The position numbers and the translations under genes are program-made. Under the pieces are notes generated by a model. That model searched no databases and was not told the origin of the DNA. It saw only the letters and a program-made list of their open reading frames with translations. Below are positions 19,422 through 28,492 of a DNA stretch of 64,000 nucleotides, piece by piece. Source of the DNA: JAOUJD01 sp963726405 (GTDB taxonomy: Bacteria; Pseudomonadota; Gammaproteobacteria; Burkholderiales; Burkholderiaceae_F). The stretch is taken from positions 62,001-126,000 of the forward strand of contig CAVSCF010000015.1 of the NCBI GenBank assembly GCA_963726405.1, read 5' to 3'. The number at the start of each line of letters is the position of its first letter. Within the stretch, counting starts at the first letter, position 1.

Positions 19422-19840
19422 GGGTCGTCGATCCCGAGTTCCGCGAGGATCTGCACCTCGCGGCCTTCCATCTTCCGCGCGTTGCCCGCGCGGTCGTGCG
19501 CGTGGCCCTGTGCGTGCAGAACTCCGTGCACCGCGAGGTGCGCGAGATGCTGCCGGAAGGGCTTGCGCTGCTCGCGCGCCTCGCGCTTGATCACCGGCAC
19601 GCACAGCACGATGTCGGCTCGCACGACCGGGGCATGCGCGTAATCGAACGTGAGGACGTTGGTGGCGTAGTCCTTGCCGCGGTATTCGCGGTTCAGCTTG
19701 CGCGCCTCCGCCGCACCGACAAATCGGACGGTGAGGTCGGCGTCACGCTCGAGCGCCGCCAGGATCCAGCGGACCAGAGTGTTTCGCGCGGGGAGGCCGT
19801 CGAACTGGCTCTGCCCCTGGATCGACAACGTCAGCGCCAT
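19400..19840 (-). CDS. ybeY: Endoribonuclease YbeY
   Basis: 146-residue single-strand-specific metallo-endoribonuclease acting in 16S rRNA 3'-end maturation and ribosome quality control. The three-His metal site is in HLAVHGVLHAQGHAHD; the usual GYDH is GHAH here. YRGKDYATNVLTFDY is the other conserved block. Its ATG overlaps the phoH-like stop (TGATG), the classic phoH-ybeY coupling. Confidence 0.93.
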   Translation of the reverse strand: MALTLSIQGQSQFDGLPARNTLVRWILAALERDADLTVRFVGAAEARKLNREYRGKDYATNVLTFDYAHAPVVRADIVLCVPVIKREAREQRKPFRQHLAHLAVHGVLHAQGHAHDRAGNARKMEGREVQILAELGIDDPYLATGD

Positions 19841-20898
19841 CAGGCCGCGGTGTGCCTTGCTGCCGGACGGATGGAGCGCGCGGGCCGCGACGGGTCGCTC
19901 CCCTCGCCGCGCTCGTCGGCCGCCTCGTAAGCCTCGACGATGCGGCCGACCAGCGGGTGCCGCACCACATCGGCCGCGGTGAAGTAGGTAAAGGCAATGC
20001 CGCGGACTTCCGCCAGCACGTGCTGCGCTTCGATCAGGCCGCTGGCCACGCCCTTGGGCAGGTCCATCTGCGTGACATCGCCGGTCACGACCGCCTTCGA
20101 ACCGAAACCGATGCGGGTCAGGAACATCTTCATCTGCTCACGCGTCGTGTTCTGCGCCTCGTCCAGGATGACGAAGGCCGCATTCAGGGTCCGGCCGCGC
20201 ATGTACGCCAGGGGCGCGATCTCGATCGTCTGGCGCTCCAGCAATTTCTGGGTCTTGTCGAACCCGAGCAGGTCGAACAACGCGTCATAGAGCGGCCGCA
20301 GGTAGGGATCGACCTTCTGGGCCAGGTCGCCTGGCAGGAAGCCGAGGCGCTCGCCCGCCTCCACGGCCGGTCGCGTCAGCACGATGCGCTTGACGAGATC
20401 CCGTTCGAGCGCGTCGACAGCGGCCGCCACCGCGAGATACGTCTTGCCGGTGCCTGCCGGGCCGATACCGAAGGTGATGTCGTGATTGAGGATGGCCTGG
20501 ATGTAGTCGCGCTGCCGCGGCGTACGGCCGTGCAGGTCCGGGCGCCGTGTATGAAGCTGGGGCAGCGTCTCGCCGTCGTCGACCTCGGCCTTCGCGTGCC
20601 CGCCCCGGCGCCCGCGGAGTTCCACGAAATACAGCTGGATGTCGTCCACGGACAGCGCCCGGCGGCTGCGCCGCGTGCGCTCGAGAAAGTGCTCGAGAAC
20701 GTCGATGGCCGATTGCGCCTTGGCCTGTTCGCCCTCGATCCGGAACTGATGCCCGCGGCGCGAGATCGCGACGTCCAGTTCGGTTTCGATCTGGCGCAGG
20801 TTGGCGTCGAGGGCACCCGTGAGGTTCGCCAGTTCGGCGTTGTCCGCATCGGCGGCAAACGTCAGGACTTTCTTGGCAGGGGATCGGCGACTGACCAC
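19840..20898 (-). CDS. ybeZ: PhoH-like ATPase (YbeZ)
   Basis: 352-residue P-loop ATPase partner of YbeY. An N-terminal KH-like segment precedes the Walker A GPAGTGKTYLAV (about residue 150), Walker B FVILDEAQNTT and the sensor TRIGFGSKAVVTGDVTQMDL. Start is GTG at 20898. It begins the ybeZ-ybeY pair, 58 bp after the metalloprotease stop on the same strand. Confidence 0.92.
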   Translation of the reverse strand: MVSRRSPAKKVLTFAADADNAELANLTGALDANLRQIETELDVAISRRGHQFRIEGEQAKAQSAIDVLEHFLERTRRSRRALSVDDIQLYFVELRGRRGGHAKAEVDDGETLPQLHTRRPDLHGRTPRQRDYIQAILNHDITFGIGPAGTGKTYLAVAAAVDALERDLVKRIVLTRPAVEAGERLGFLPGDLAQKVDPYLRPLYDALFDLLGFDKTQKLLERQTIEIAPLAYMRGRTLNAAFVILDEAQNTTREQMKMFLTRIGFGSKAVVTGDVTQMDLPKGVASGLIEAQHVLAEVRGIAFTYFTAADVVRHPLVGRIVEAYEAADERGEGSDPSRPARSIRPAARHTAA

Positions 20899-20956
20899 CC
20901 CTCAAGTGTAGCCATCCGCGGTCCCGCGCTTCCACGCAGGACCGGGAAAGGAAAAA

Positions 20957-23758
20957 TTACACGCCGGAGCGGATCATCGGCGCCTTCAGCGCCTCGCCCA
21001 GCGTTTCCGCCGACTCGGCGTAGTGCGCGCGGGTCTCCGCGGAGAGTCCGGGTTTCCTTGCCGATGCGGCCAGCCACTCGTGCAGTTGCCGCGCATCCCG
21101 CCGCAGCAGTGCGCGCGCGTCGGCCGGATAACCGGCGGACGACCCCAGCACCGCACCCGTCATGCGGCGCAGGTGCTCGCGCTGGAGGTTGCGGCGGAGC
21201 GCATCCGCTTCGACGCCGCGACGCGCCTCGTCCCACACGGCGCTCTGCAGGGTGCCGTACAGCTCCGACAGCGTGAAGATGTCACGGTCCGCGCCGCGCA
21301 CGCTGTTCTCGACCACGCGCCGCGCCACGACCGGGCTCATCAAGCGGTTCAGCACATCCCGCTGCACGGTCAGCACGCGATCGGGCAACGCAAGTTCGAC
21401 GGTCGTCATCGCCGCTTGCGGGTTCGACAGGGACAACGAGTCGCGCTCAAGGCGGTCCATCACCAGCTTGCGCATGAAGGCCGGCGACACCTTGAAGCTG
21501 TCGCTCTTCAGCAGCCCCTCGGTGATGGTGGTCAGCGCCTCGCGCTGCTTCTTCGCGGGCACCGGCGTCACCGGAATCCGCGCACTGCCCGAGTAATCGT
21601 TCACGACCTCCGCGCCTCCGACGTACTTGGCGGCCGAGGCCATTGCGCCACCCAGCTGCGCAAAGCCGGTCAGGAAGCGACGGCGCAGCACGGAATAGCT
21701 CTCGCCGGCCGGCAACGGGCGCTGCTCCAGCCGCTGCCACAGCTCCTGCGACAGCTTCACCCGGCGCTTGAAGAAGGCGAGCGGATCGTTGGTCAGGTCG
21801 CCCTGGTTGACCAGGGGGTCGAGCGAGAACCCGATGTCCTCGTCGGTGGCGAACGCGAGTTGCGGCTCGTTCGAGCGCCCCGCGATCTTCGCGAGTTCGG
21901 CCTTCTCGCGGTCGGGCGGGATCGGCTTGTACGCGTACTCGATGGCCCAGTAGTCGTAGGCGCCGAGCGTGGGCGTGAAGTACGCGCCCTGCTTCTCGCC
22001 CTTCAGCGCGAGGTTGACCGGCGAGTACTCCATCACCGATCCGGTCAGGCCGTTCTTCGCGGCATAGTCGGGGTCCGACAGTTGCGCCTGCGTCCCCACG
22101 GTCGACGCGCGGAAGTTATGCCGCAGGCCGAGCGTGTGGCCCACCTCGTGCATCGTGATGTCGCGCAGGAAGTCCGCCACCAGCTTGTCGGCCTCGGGAC
22201 TGTCCGGATCCAGTTCACCGCGCGCTTCGAGCAACGCGAGCGCGAAGCCCACCTCGCGCGCCGCCATGTCGCGGTACGAGCACAGGTGACCGTCGGCAGA
22301 GCCGGCCACTTCCCTGCGCACATGACCCGTGGCTTCATCGAACATCGGCTGGTAAGTGACGACGCCCTCGGACTTCAACGAACGGATGCCACGAACCATG
22401 TTCGCGTCCCACCCGATGTCGGCATCGAGGATCTCCCCGGTGCGCGGATCGACCTGCGAGGGCCCGATGGCGCCGAACGAGGGCGCCGCCGTCGGCATCC
22501 ACCGGATCGACGAATACTGCGTTTCGCCGAGGTCGAAGTCGGCATCGTCGGGCTGCTGCTTCACCACCACCGCATTCCTGAAGCCGGCCTTCTCGAAGGC
22601 CTTGTTCCACTCGAGGATCCCCTGGCGGATCGGCTCGCGGTGCTTCTCGGGAATCTCGTTGCTCAGCCAGAAGGTGATCGGCTTGACCGGCTCCGAGACA
22701 TCGGCGTTCGGGTCCTTCTTCTCCAGCCGCCAGCGGTTGACGTAGAAGCGGACCGGGTTGAACTTCGATTCGTCGCTGAAGTCGACCTTCGCGGTCGTGA
22801 AATGGCCGATGCGGGAATCCGCGGCGCGCGGCGCCATCGGGGATTCGGGCAACTTCGTGAACGTGTACAGAAACCCGAGGAACATGCTGCGGGGATCCTC
22901 GAGCACGGCGGGCGGCGGGTAGAACGGGCCGGGCTGGGCTCCCGGCATCGTTGGCGAGGCCACCGGAATCCGCGGCTGCGCGTAGTGCGCGGTGACGTCG
23001 ATGACCATCCGGTCCGCGTTCGTCCTGGCCGACTGGATGTACGAGTTGCGGGGATCGAACTGGTACGAGTTGCGATACATCCGTTCGATCACGTTCGACG
23101 CCCGCGGAATGTCGGTCATCAGCAGGGCGTTGGCGTCGATCAGGATCGACTTGCGCTCCGGATGCGGCTGGCTGGCCACCGGCGCCGAGCCGAGCAGGCT
23201 GTCGGAGAACGACTTCCTCACGGCCCGCTCTTCGGGACTGCCCGCCTTTGCCATGAAGGTCGTGTTGCGGGCGAGCAGTTGGACGTTGCCCGCGGCCTTG
23301 CGGAACTCGGCGACGTATTCGCCACCGGTCGTGTAGTACGAACTGCCCATCAACCCGGCCAGGAGAAACCGCTCGCCGATGCCCCGGCTCATGTTGACCG
23401 ACAGGAAGAATGGCTTCTCCAGCAACGTCTCGGGGATCTCGATCCAGGTCTTGTCATCCTTCTGCCAGAGAGGAAACAGACCGTCGGTGCGCTTGGCGTC
23501 CTTGATCACGTCGGCGAACGGGCGCGGCGTGCCGGGCGCGGGCGCTGCGGGACTGGCTGCCGCGATTGGCGCCACCCCGCCGCCGGGCCTCGCGACGCCG
23601 CCATTCGCGGCTGGCGATGGCGCAGAGGGCGACGGCATCGCGGACACGGAGGTCGCCGCCGCAGCGGTCGCCTTCTCGGCGTTGCCATTGATCGTCGTGC
23701 ATGCGGACAGCACGGCAGCGAGAAGCGCAGCCGAGACCACGCGGACGGTTGGGGTCAT
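20957..23758 (-). CDS. Lipoprotein zinc-dependent metalloprotease (DUF5117/DUF4953 type)
   Basis: 933-residue predicted lipoprotein: signal peptide with lipobox LSAC (Cys20), a low-complexity Ala/Pro/Ser linker to about residue 75, a DUF5118/DUF5117-like region, then a metzincin site HEVGHTLGLRHNF (HExxHxxGxxH) and a long C-terminal DUF4953-type domain. ATG 23758 has AGGAG 7 nt upstream and places the signal peptide at the start. Similar proteins are widespread but poorly characterised; protein-substrate hydrolysis in the periplasm or at the outer membrane is the likely role. Monocistronic by spacing (121 bp upstream, 58 bp downstream). Confidence 0.85.
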   Translation of the reverse strand: MTPTVRVVSAALLAAVLSACTTINGNAEKATAAAATSVSAMPSPSAPSPAANGGVARPGGGVAPIAAASPAAPAPGTPRPFADVIKDAKRTDGLFPLWQKDDKTWIEIPETLLEKPFFLSVNMSRGIGERFLLAGLMGSSYYTTGGEYVAEFRKAAGNVQLLARNTTFMAKAGSPEERAVRKSFSDSLLGSAPVASQPHPERKSILIDANALLMTDIPRASNVIERMYRNSYQFDPRNSYIQSARTNADRMVIDVTAHYAQPRIPVASPTMPGAQPGPFYPPPAVLEDPRSMFLGFLYTFTKLPESPMAPRAADSRIGHFTTAKVDFSDESKFNPVRFYVNRWRLEKKDPNADVSEPVKPITFWLSNEIPEKHREPIRQGILEWNKAFEKAGFRNAVVVKQQPDDADFDLGETQYSSIRWMPTAAPSFGAIGPSQVDPRTGEILDADIGWDANMVRGIRSLKSEGVVTYQPMFDEATGHVRREVAGSADGHLCSYRDMAAREVGFALALLEARGELDPDSPEADKLVADFLRDITMHEVGHTLGLRHNFRASTVGTQAQLSDPDYAAKNGLTGSVMEYSPVNLALKGEKQGAYFTPTLGAYDYWAIEYAYKPIPPDREKAELAKIAGRSNEPQLAFATDEDIGFSLDPLVNQGDLTNDPLAFFKRRVKLSQELWQRLEQRPLPAGESYSVLRRRFLTGFAQLGGAMASAAKYVGGAEVVNDYSGSARIPVTPVPAKKQREALTTITEGLLKSDSFKVSPAFMRKLVMDRLERDSLSLSNPQAAMTTVELALPDRVLTVQRDVLNRLMSPVVARRVVENSVRGADRDIFTLSELYGTLQSAVWDEARRGVEADALRRNLQREHLRRMTGAVLGSSAGYPADARALLRRDARQLHEWLAASARKPGLSAETRAHYAESAETLGEALKAPMIRSGV

Positions 23759-23879
23759 GGAGACTCCTGGAATATCGCCGGCGCCCAGCCCTCCCACGGC
23801 CCGACGGACGCCATTTTCAGAGCGGCGAATCGTACCGCTTGGACCGCATGTTCGACGGTGAATTCGTCGCAGGATCGCG

Positions 23880-25247
23880 TTACTCGCGCGGATTTTTCCC
23901 TGTTTCGTCGAGGTTCAGTGGAGAACCGCGCAGCGAATGGGGCAAAGCGCGTGTAATCGTGACAACGACCAGTTGTCCGACCAGCCGGTGCGGCTGCGGC
24001 CCGCCCGGGAAGTTCACGATCCGGTTGTTCTCGGTGCGGCCCATCAGTTCGGTTGGATCCTTCCTCGACGGTCCTTCGACGAGGATTCGCTGGCGTGTCC
24101 CCACCATTGCTTGGCTGATGCGCTCCGAGTGGACTTCGATGGCGGTCTGCAGCCGCGCCAGCCGCTCAAGCTTGACCGCCTGCGACGTTTCATCCGCCAA
24201 GTCCGCCGCCGGTGTCCCGGGCCGCTTGCTGTAGACGAAAGAGAAACTCGCATCGAAGGCGACGTCCTCGATCAGCGCCATCGTCCGCTCGAAGTCTTCC
24301 GCCGTCTCCCCGGGGAAACCGACGATGAAGTCCGTCGACAACGAGATGTCGGGCCGCACTTGCCGCAGCCGCCGCACGATCGACTTGTATTCCAGCGTGG
24401 TGTAGCCGCGCTTCATCGCCGCGAGCACGCGGTCGCTACCTGACTGCACCGGCAGGTGCAGGTGGTCGACGAGCTTCGGAACGCGCGCGTACACATCGAT
24501 CAGCCGTTGGGTGAACTCCTTCGGATGCGACGTGGTGTAGCGGATCCGTTCGATGCCCGGAATCTCGGCGACGTACTCGATCAGCAGGGCGAAGTCCGCG
24601 GTCTCGCCGTCGCTCATGCGGCCGCGGTAGGCGTTCACGTTCTGGCCGAGCAGCGTCACTTCCTTGACACCGTGGTCGGCGAGGTCGGCGATCTCCGTCA
24701 GCACGTCGTCGAAACCCCGCGAGATTTCCTCGCCGCGCGTGTACGGCACCACGCAGAAGCTGCAGTACTTGCTGCAGCCTTCCATGATCGACACGAACGC
24801 GCTCGGGCCTTCGACGCGGGGTGGTGGCAGGTGATCGAACTTCTCGATCTCGGGGAAGGAAATGTCGACCTGCGCCTGCCCGGTCGCCCGGCGCTTGCGG
24901 ATGAGGTCAGGCAGCCGGTGCAAGGTCTGCGGACCGAACACGACGTCGACGTACGGCGCGCGCTCGACGATCGCCGCGCCTTCCTGGCTCGCCACGCACC
25001 CGCCCACCCCGATCACCAGGTCCGGGTTCAGCCCCTTGAGATGCTTGACGCGCCCGAGGTCGGAGAACACCTTCTCCTGAGCCTTCTCGCGCACCGAGCA
25101 CGTGTTGAACAGGATGACGTCGGCGTCCTCGGGATTGTCGGTCGCAACCACGCCTTCGGAGGCATTGAGCACGTCGGCCATCTTGGCCGAGTCGTACTCG
25201 TTCATCTGGCATCCGAACGTGCGGATGTAGAGCTTGCGGGCGCTCAT
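23880..25247 (-). CDS. miaB: tRNA-2-methylthio-N6-dimethylallyladenosine synthase
   Basis: Radical-SAM methylthiotransferase modifying A37 of tRNAs that read UNN codons. In 455 residues it has the N-terminal UPF0004 domain with three auxiliary-cluster cysteines (TFGCQMNEYDS, FNTCSVREKA, GVGGCVASQEG), the radical-SAM CxxxCxxC in MEGCSKYCSFCVVPYTRG, and a C-terminal TRAM domain ending near the stop. Identity is certain. Confidence 0.96.
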   Translation of the reverse strand: MSARKLYIRTFGCQMNEYDSAKMADVLNASEGVVATDNPEDADVILFNTCSVREKAQEKVFSDLGRVKHLKGLNPDLVIGVGGCVASQEGAAIVERAPYVDVVFGPQTLHRLPDLIRKRRATGQAQVDISFPEIEKFDHLPPPRVEGPSAFVSIMEGCSKYCSFCVVPYTRGEEISRGFDDVLTEIADLADHGVKEVTLLGQNVNAYRGRMSDGETADFALLIEYVAEIPGIERIRYTTSHPKEFTQRLIDVYARVPKLVDHLHLPVQSGSDRVLAAMKRGYTTLEYKSIVRRLRQVRPDISLSTDFIVGFPGETAEDFERTMALIEDVAFDASFSFVYSKRPGTPAADLADETSQAVKLERLARLQTAIEVHSERISQAMVGTRQRILVEGPSRKDPTELMGRTENNRIVNFPGGPQPHRLVGQLVVVTITRALPHSLRGSPLNLDETGKNPRE

Positions 25248-25319
25248 GGTTCGCGATCTCGGTGTAGAGCCGGTGGCGAGGGGCGCAAGTTTACGGCCGC
25301 GCGCGCCGTGGATGGCTTG

Positions 25320-25601
25320 CTACTTCTCGGGGGGCAGCAGCCAGACCTGGCTGATTTGTCCGCTCGCGTCCACCTTGTAGCGAACGCGGCTGTTCGGCGG
25401 AACCTGGTTCGGCGTCACCGAGGTATTTGAGGGCGTCATGATCCGCGCGCCGGGCGCCATGCGCATTTCCTTGCCGTCGATGGTGACGAGCGGGACGGAA
25501 CCCGTCGTCATGGTGCCAAGCATCGTGCCGTCGGCAAGGCGGTTCGACGAACCGCAGGCGGCGAGCACAGCCGTGAAGGCGAGAGCGAAGAGGCTGCGCA
25601 T
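25320..25601 (-). CDS. Small putative lipoprotein
   Basis: 93-residue protein with a signal peptide and lipobox LAAC (Cys16). The mature part (about 77 residues) is rich in Thr, Met, Pro and Val, with no motif I recognise; the end VRYKVDASGQISQVWLLPPEK looks like a beta-strand-rich small domain. I chose ATG 25601 because it places the signal peptide at the N-terminus; upstream in-frame codons run into the tRNA gene. Function unknown. Confidence 0.65.
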   Translation of the reverse strand: MRSLFALAFTAVLAACGSSNRLADGTMLGTMTTGSVPLVTIDGKEMRMAPGARIMTPSNTSVTPNQVPPNSRVRYKVDASGQISQVWLLPPEK

Positions 25602-25613
25602 ATGAGGAGAATG

Positions 25614-25690
25614 TGGTGGCGGATCAGGGACTCGAACCCCGGACACAAGGATTATGATTCCTCTGCTCTAACCAGCTGAGCTAATCCGCC
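25614..25690 (-). tRNA. tRNA-Met (anticodon CAU)
   Basis: A complete 77-nt cloverleaf including an encoded CCA. The acceptor stem GGCGGAT pairs with ATCCGCC; the D arm is GCTCAGCTGGTTAGAGC; the anticodon stem-loop GAGGA-ATCATAA-TCCTT has CAT; the T arm is CCGGGGTTCGAGTCCCTG-like. The first pair is G-C, as in elongator tRNAs, so it is not initiator tRNA. Elongator Met is favoured over lysidine-modified Ile(CAU) by overall resemblance to betaproteobacterial tRNA-Met, but sequence alone does not fully exclude the latter. Confidence 0.9.
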
Positions 25691-25701
25691 GAGGGCGCGA
25701 A

Positions 25702-26580
25702 TTATCTTCGCTTAAGGCCTGCCCGGTCAAATTGAGTCTCAGTTGCCGGTTGCCCGGCTGCCGTGGACCAGAGCGCGTGGAAGTGATGCACCGGTCCATG
25801 CCCTTGCCCCACATCCAGTGCGTCCGCGTGGCGCAGTGCCTGCGTCAGATACTCCTTGGCATGCTTCGCGGCGGTCGGCACGTCGGGCCACCGCGGCAGC
25901 AACGCCGCCAGCGCCGCTGACAACGTGCATCCAGTCCCGTGCGTGTTCTTCGTCGCCACGCGCGGCTGCGACATCTCGATCATCCGGTCGCCGTTGAACA
26001 GCAGGTCGGTGGCATCGGCTCCCGGCAGATGACCGCCCTTCAGCCAGACCCAGCGCTCGCCGCTGCCCATGAGGCCATGCAGGCGCTCGGCCGCGCGCGT
26101 CATCTCCTTCACGCTTTCCGGCCCGCGGCTCTCGAGCAGCACACCGGCTTCGGGCAGGTTGGGTGTGATCACCAGGGCAATCGGCACCAGCGCCTCGCGC
26201 AGCGCTCCGACGGCGGCCTTGGCGAGCAACGCATCACCGCTCTTGGCGACCATCACGGGATCGAGGACCACGCGCTCCGCCTTCCAGTGACGAAGTCGCT
26301 CGGCCACCGTGGCGATGACCGGCGCTTCGCCCAGCATCCCGATCTTCACCGCGTCGATGCGCACGTCGGCGAACAGCGTGTCGATCTGGCGCGCGATGAA
26401 TTCCGGCGCGATTGGCAGCACACCCGTCACCGCACGGGTGTTCTGGGCCGTCAGTGCGGCGACGACCGCGCACGCATAGGCACCGAGAGCGCTGAAGGCC
26501 TTGACGTCCGCGAGGACGCCCGCGCCGCCAGAGGGATCCACGCCGGCAATAGTGAGGACGTTCGGAATCGGCTTCGACAT
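25702..26580 (-). CDS. thiD: Hydroxymethylpyrimidine/phosphomethylpyrimidine kinase
   Basis: 292-residue ribokinase-fold enzyme that phosphorylates HMP and HMP-P in thiamine synthesis. It has the start VLTIAGVDPSGGAGVLAD, LTAQNTRAV, VKIGMLGEAPV, VLDPVMVAKSGDALL and the anion-hole/catalytic motif NTHGTGCTLSAALAA. No other thi gene or THI-box is nearby, so it may be a salvage-type orphan. It is divergent from tetR. Confidence 0.93.
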   Translation of the reverse strand: MSKPIPNVLTIAGVDPSGGAGVLADVKAFSALGAYACAVVAALTAQNTRAVTGVLPIAPEFIARQIDTLFADVRIDAVKIGMLGEAPVIATVAERLRHWKAERVVLDPVMVAKSGDALLAKAAVGALREALVPIALVITPNLPEAGVLLESRGPESVKEMTRAAERLHGLMGSGERWVWLKGGHLPGADATDLLFNGDRMIEMSQPRVATKNTHGTGCTLSAALAALLPRWPDVPTAAKHAKEYLTQALRHADALDVGQGHGPVHHFHALWSTAAGQPATETQFDRAGLKRR

Positions 26581-26611
26581 GTGTTTTCTGTCACAAAATG
26601 AGTGGGTTAGC

Positions 26612-26639
26612 TTGACACAGCGAATCGCGCGCCTATATT
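26612..26639 (+). promoter_or_regulatory. Sigma-70 promoter of the tetR gene
   Basis: A consensus -35 TTGACA (26612-26617) and a near-consensus -10 TATATT (26634-26639) with a 16-bp spacer lie 64 bp before the tetR ATG. This is an unusually good match for such GC-rich DNA. The adjacent palindrome begins at the last base of the -10 region, so transcription would start within the operator. Confidence 0.75.
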
Positions 26640-26653
26640 ACTGACCGGTCAGT
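26640..26653. promoter_or_regulatory. Palindromic operator for the TetR-family regulator
   Basis: Perfect 14-bp palindrome ACTGACCGGTCAGT, extended by a near-symmetric flank (TT on the left, TA on the right). It abuts the -10 element of the tetR promoter, the position expected for an autorepressor. It could also act on thiD, whose start is 60 bp away on the other side. The link to this TetR protein is inferred from position and the typical form of TetR operators. Confidence 0.75.
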
Positions 26654-26702
26654 TATTTACTTTCCGGGCCTTCCACACGGGCCGCCCGGCACCGATTCGC
26701 GC

Positions 26703-27419
26703 ATGAGCAGTCCGGTCACCGCCTCGCAGTCCAAACCCCGCTGGGAACGCCGCAAGGATGCTCGCCCGGCGGAACTCCTTGCCGCCGCGCTCGAACTCTT
26801 CGTCGAGAAGGGCTACGCGGGCACACGTCTTGAGGACGTCGCCCACCGGGCGGGCGTGTCCAAAGGCACGCTCTATCTGTACTTCGAGAACAAGGAAGAC
26901 CTCTTCAAGGCGGTCGTGCGCGAAAGCGTGGTCGAGCGCATCAGCGAGACCGCGGACCAGATCGAGCGCTTCGAGGGACCGAGCGACGCGCTGCTCGAGC
27001 ACGTCGTTCGCCGCTGGTGGACGGAGTACGGAGACAAGACGGCAGGCGGCATCAGCAAACTGATGATGGCCGAGAGCAACAACTTTCCGGAGATCGCTCG
27101 CTTCTTCCTCGAGGAAGTCATCGAGCCATGGCATGCCGTGCTTGCCACCGCGATTCGCCGCGGAATCGACCGCGGAGAGTTCCGGAAGGTCGACGTCGAG
27201 ATGAACGTGCAGGCGCTTGGCGCCTCCCTGGTGATGCTGTCGCTGTGGAAGTGTTCCTTCGGCGCGTGCAGCCAGCGCCGGACGGACCCTTCCGCCTACA
27301 TCGACGCGACCGTGGACACGTTCGTCACTTCGCTGAAAAGCGGTGCGCCGAGGTCGACCGATGCGACAGAGTGCGTGAATCGCGGGGCGAAGCGCGGCGG
27401 AACGCCACCCCCCCGCTGA
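26703..27419 (+). CDS. TetR/AcrR-family transcriptional regulator
   Basis: 238-residue repressor with an N-terminal helix-turn-helix: LLAAALELFVEKGYAGTRLE then DVAHRAGVSKGTLYLYFENK (about residues 25-70), the TetR_N signature. The larger C-terminal domain would bind an inducer I cannot predict; it ends in a basic, probably disordered tail. The gene sits behind a strong promoter with an overlapping palindrome and 54 bp ahead of pcm-rhodanese-tolC, so control of the tolC efflux channel is plausible but unproven. Confidence 0.9.
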   Translation: MSSPVTASQSKPRWERRKDARPAELLAAALELFVEKGYAGTRLEDVAHRAGVSKGTLYLYFENKEDLFKAVVRESVVERISETADQIERFEGPSDALLEHVVRRWWTEYGDKTAGGISKLMMAESNNFPEIARFFLEEVIEPWHAVLATAIRRGIDRGEFRKVDVEMNVQALGASLVMLSLWKCSFGACSQRRTDPSAYIDATVDTFVTSLKSGAPRSTDATECVNRGAKRGGTPPPR

Positions 27420-27473
27420 TAAACTTTCGCGCTGGTGACGAACGGTTTCAGGGACGCGGAAAGAACGGCAATC

Positions 27474-28154
27474 ATGCGAGCTGGTCTGGATTTCGAGAAG
27501 GCGCGCTTCAACATGGTCGAACAGCAGGTTCGGCCGTGGGACGTGCTCGACCAGTCGGTCCTCGACCTGCTGTTCGTCGTCAAGCGCGAAGACTTCGTGC
27601 CGGCGCCCTACCGTGCGCTTGCGTTCACCGACATGGAGATCCCGCTGAAGGTCGACGGCGTGGACACCGGCGAGTCCATGTGGGCACCCAAGCTCGAAGC
27701 GCGCATGGTCCAGGAACTCGCGATCAAGCCCCACGACACCGTGCTCGAGATCGGCACGGGATCGGGCTATCTGTCGGCCCTGCTCGCGCACAAGGCGCAT
27801 CACGTGCTGTCGATCGAGATCGATCCCCGGCTGAAGGCATTCGCCGAAAGCAACCTCACGCTCGCCGGTGTGCACAACGTGAAGGTGGAACTCGGCGACG
27901 GCAGCTGCGGCTGGCCGGGCAAGGCCCCGTATGACGTGATCGTCGTGACGGGTTCATTGCCGATGATGCCCCAGGCCTTGAAGAACCAGTTGCGCGTCGG
28001 CGGCCGCATGGCCGCGATCGTCGGCGAGGACCCGGTGATGACGGCCGAACTGATCACGCGTGCTACCGAGACGAGCTTCGACGTGGTCAAGCTGTTCGAG
28101 ACCAGCGTCAGGCCGCTGAAGAATGCCGAGCGCCCTTCGAGCTTCCGGTTCTGA
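27474..28154 (+). CDS. pcm: Protein-L-isoaspartate O-methyltransferase family protein
   Basis: 226-residue SAM methyltransferase. It has MVEQQVRPWDVLD near the start, the PCMT block REDFVPAPYRALAFTD, SAM motif I LEIGTGSGYLSALLA and the acidic motif II VLSIEID. Family members repair isoaspartyl damage; the betaproteobacterial group next to rhodanese-tolC lacks direct functional proof. ATG 27474 is preferred to an in-frame upstream start at 27435 because the conserved region begins there. Its TGA overlaps the rhodanese ATG (TGATG). Confidence 0.85.
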   Translation: MRAGLDFEKARFNMVEQQVRPWDVLDQSVLDLLFVVKREDFVPAPYRALAFTDMEIPLKVDGVDTGESMWAPKLEARMVQELAIKPHDTVLEIGTGSGYLSALLAHKAHHVLSIEIDPRLKAFAESNLTLAGVHNVKVELGDGSCGWPGKAPYDVIVVTGSLPMMPQALKNQLRVGGRMAAIVGEDPVMTAELITRATETSFDVVKLFETSVRPLKNAERPSSFRF

Positions 28155-28477
28155 TGAAGTCGCTGTCAGTCCGCGAGCTGGCCGACTGGCTGGCCGATGA
28201 CGAGCGTGCGAAGCCGGTGCTGCTCGACGTTCGCGAGTCGTGGGAGCAGCAGATCTGCACGATCGAAGGGTCCGAACTGATGCCGATGCGAACCGTGCCG
28301 GCGCGGGCAAGCGAGCTGGAGCCGGACCGCGAGACCGTGTGCGTGTGCCATCACGGCGGACGCAGCATGCAGGTGGCGATGTTTCTCGAGCGGCAGGGCT
28401 TCAGGAACGTGTACAACCTGACCGGCGGTGTCGACGCGTGGGCGCGGCTGGTCGACAAGGCGATGGCGACTTACTGA
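28154..28477 (+). CDS. Single-domain rhodanese (sulfurtransferase)
   Basis: 107-residue rhodanese domain with the active-site loop CHHGGRS (Cys about residue 64), the entry motif VLLDVRESWEQ and the exit NLTGGVDAWA. Such proteins transfer sulfane sulfur, but the acceptor here is unknown. It is coupled to pcm by a TGATG overlap and lies just before tolC, a conserved neighbourhood in this bacterial group. Confidence 0.9.
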   Translation: MKSLSVRELADWLADDERAKPVLLDVRESWEQQICTIEGSELMPMRTVPARASELEPDRETVCVCHHGGRSMQVAMFLERQGFRNVYNLTGGVDAWARLVDKAMATY

Positions 28478-28492
28478 AGGGTGGGGACTCGG

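Noticed and set aside
21023..23956. A 977-codon plus-strand open frame
   Set aside because: Antisense to the metalloprotease lipoprotein with its HExxHxxGxxH site; composition is the typical Arg/His/Leu-rich shadow.
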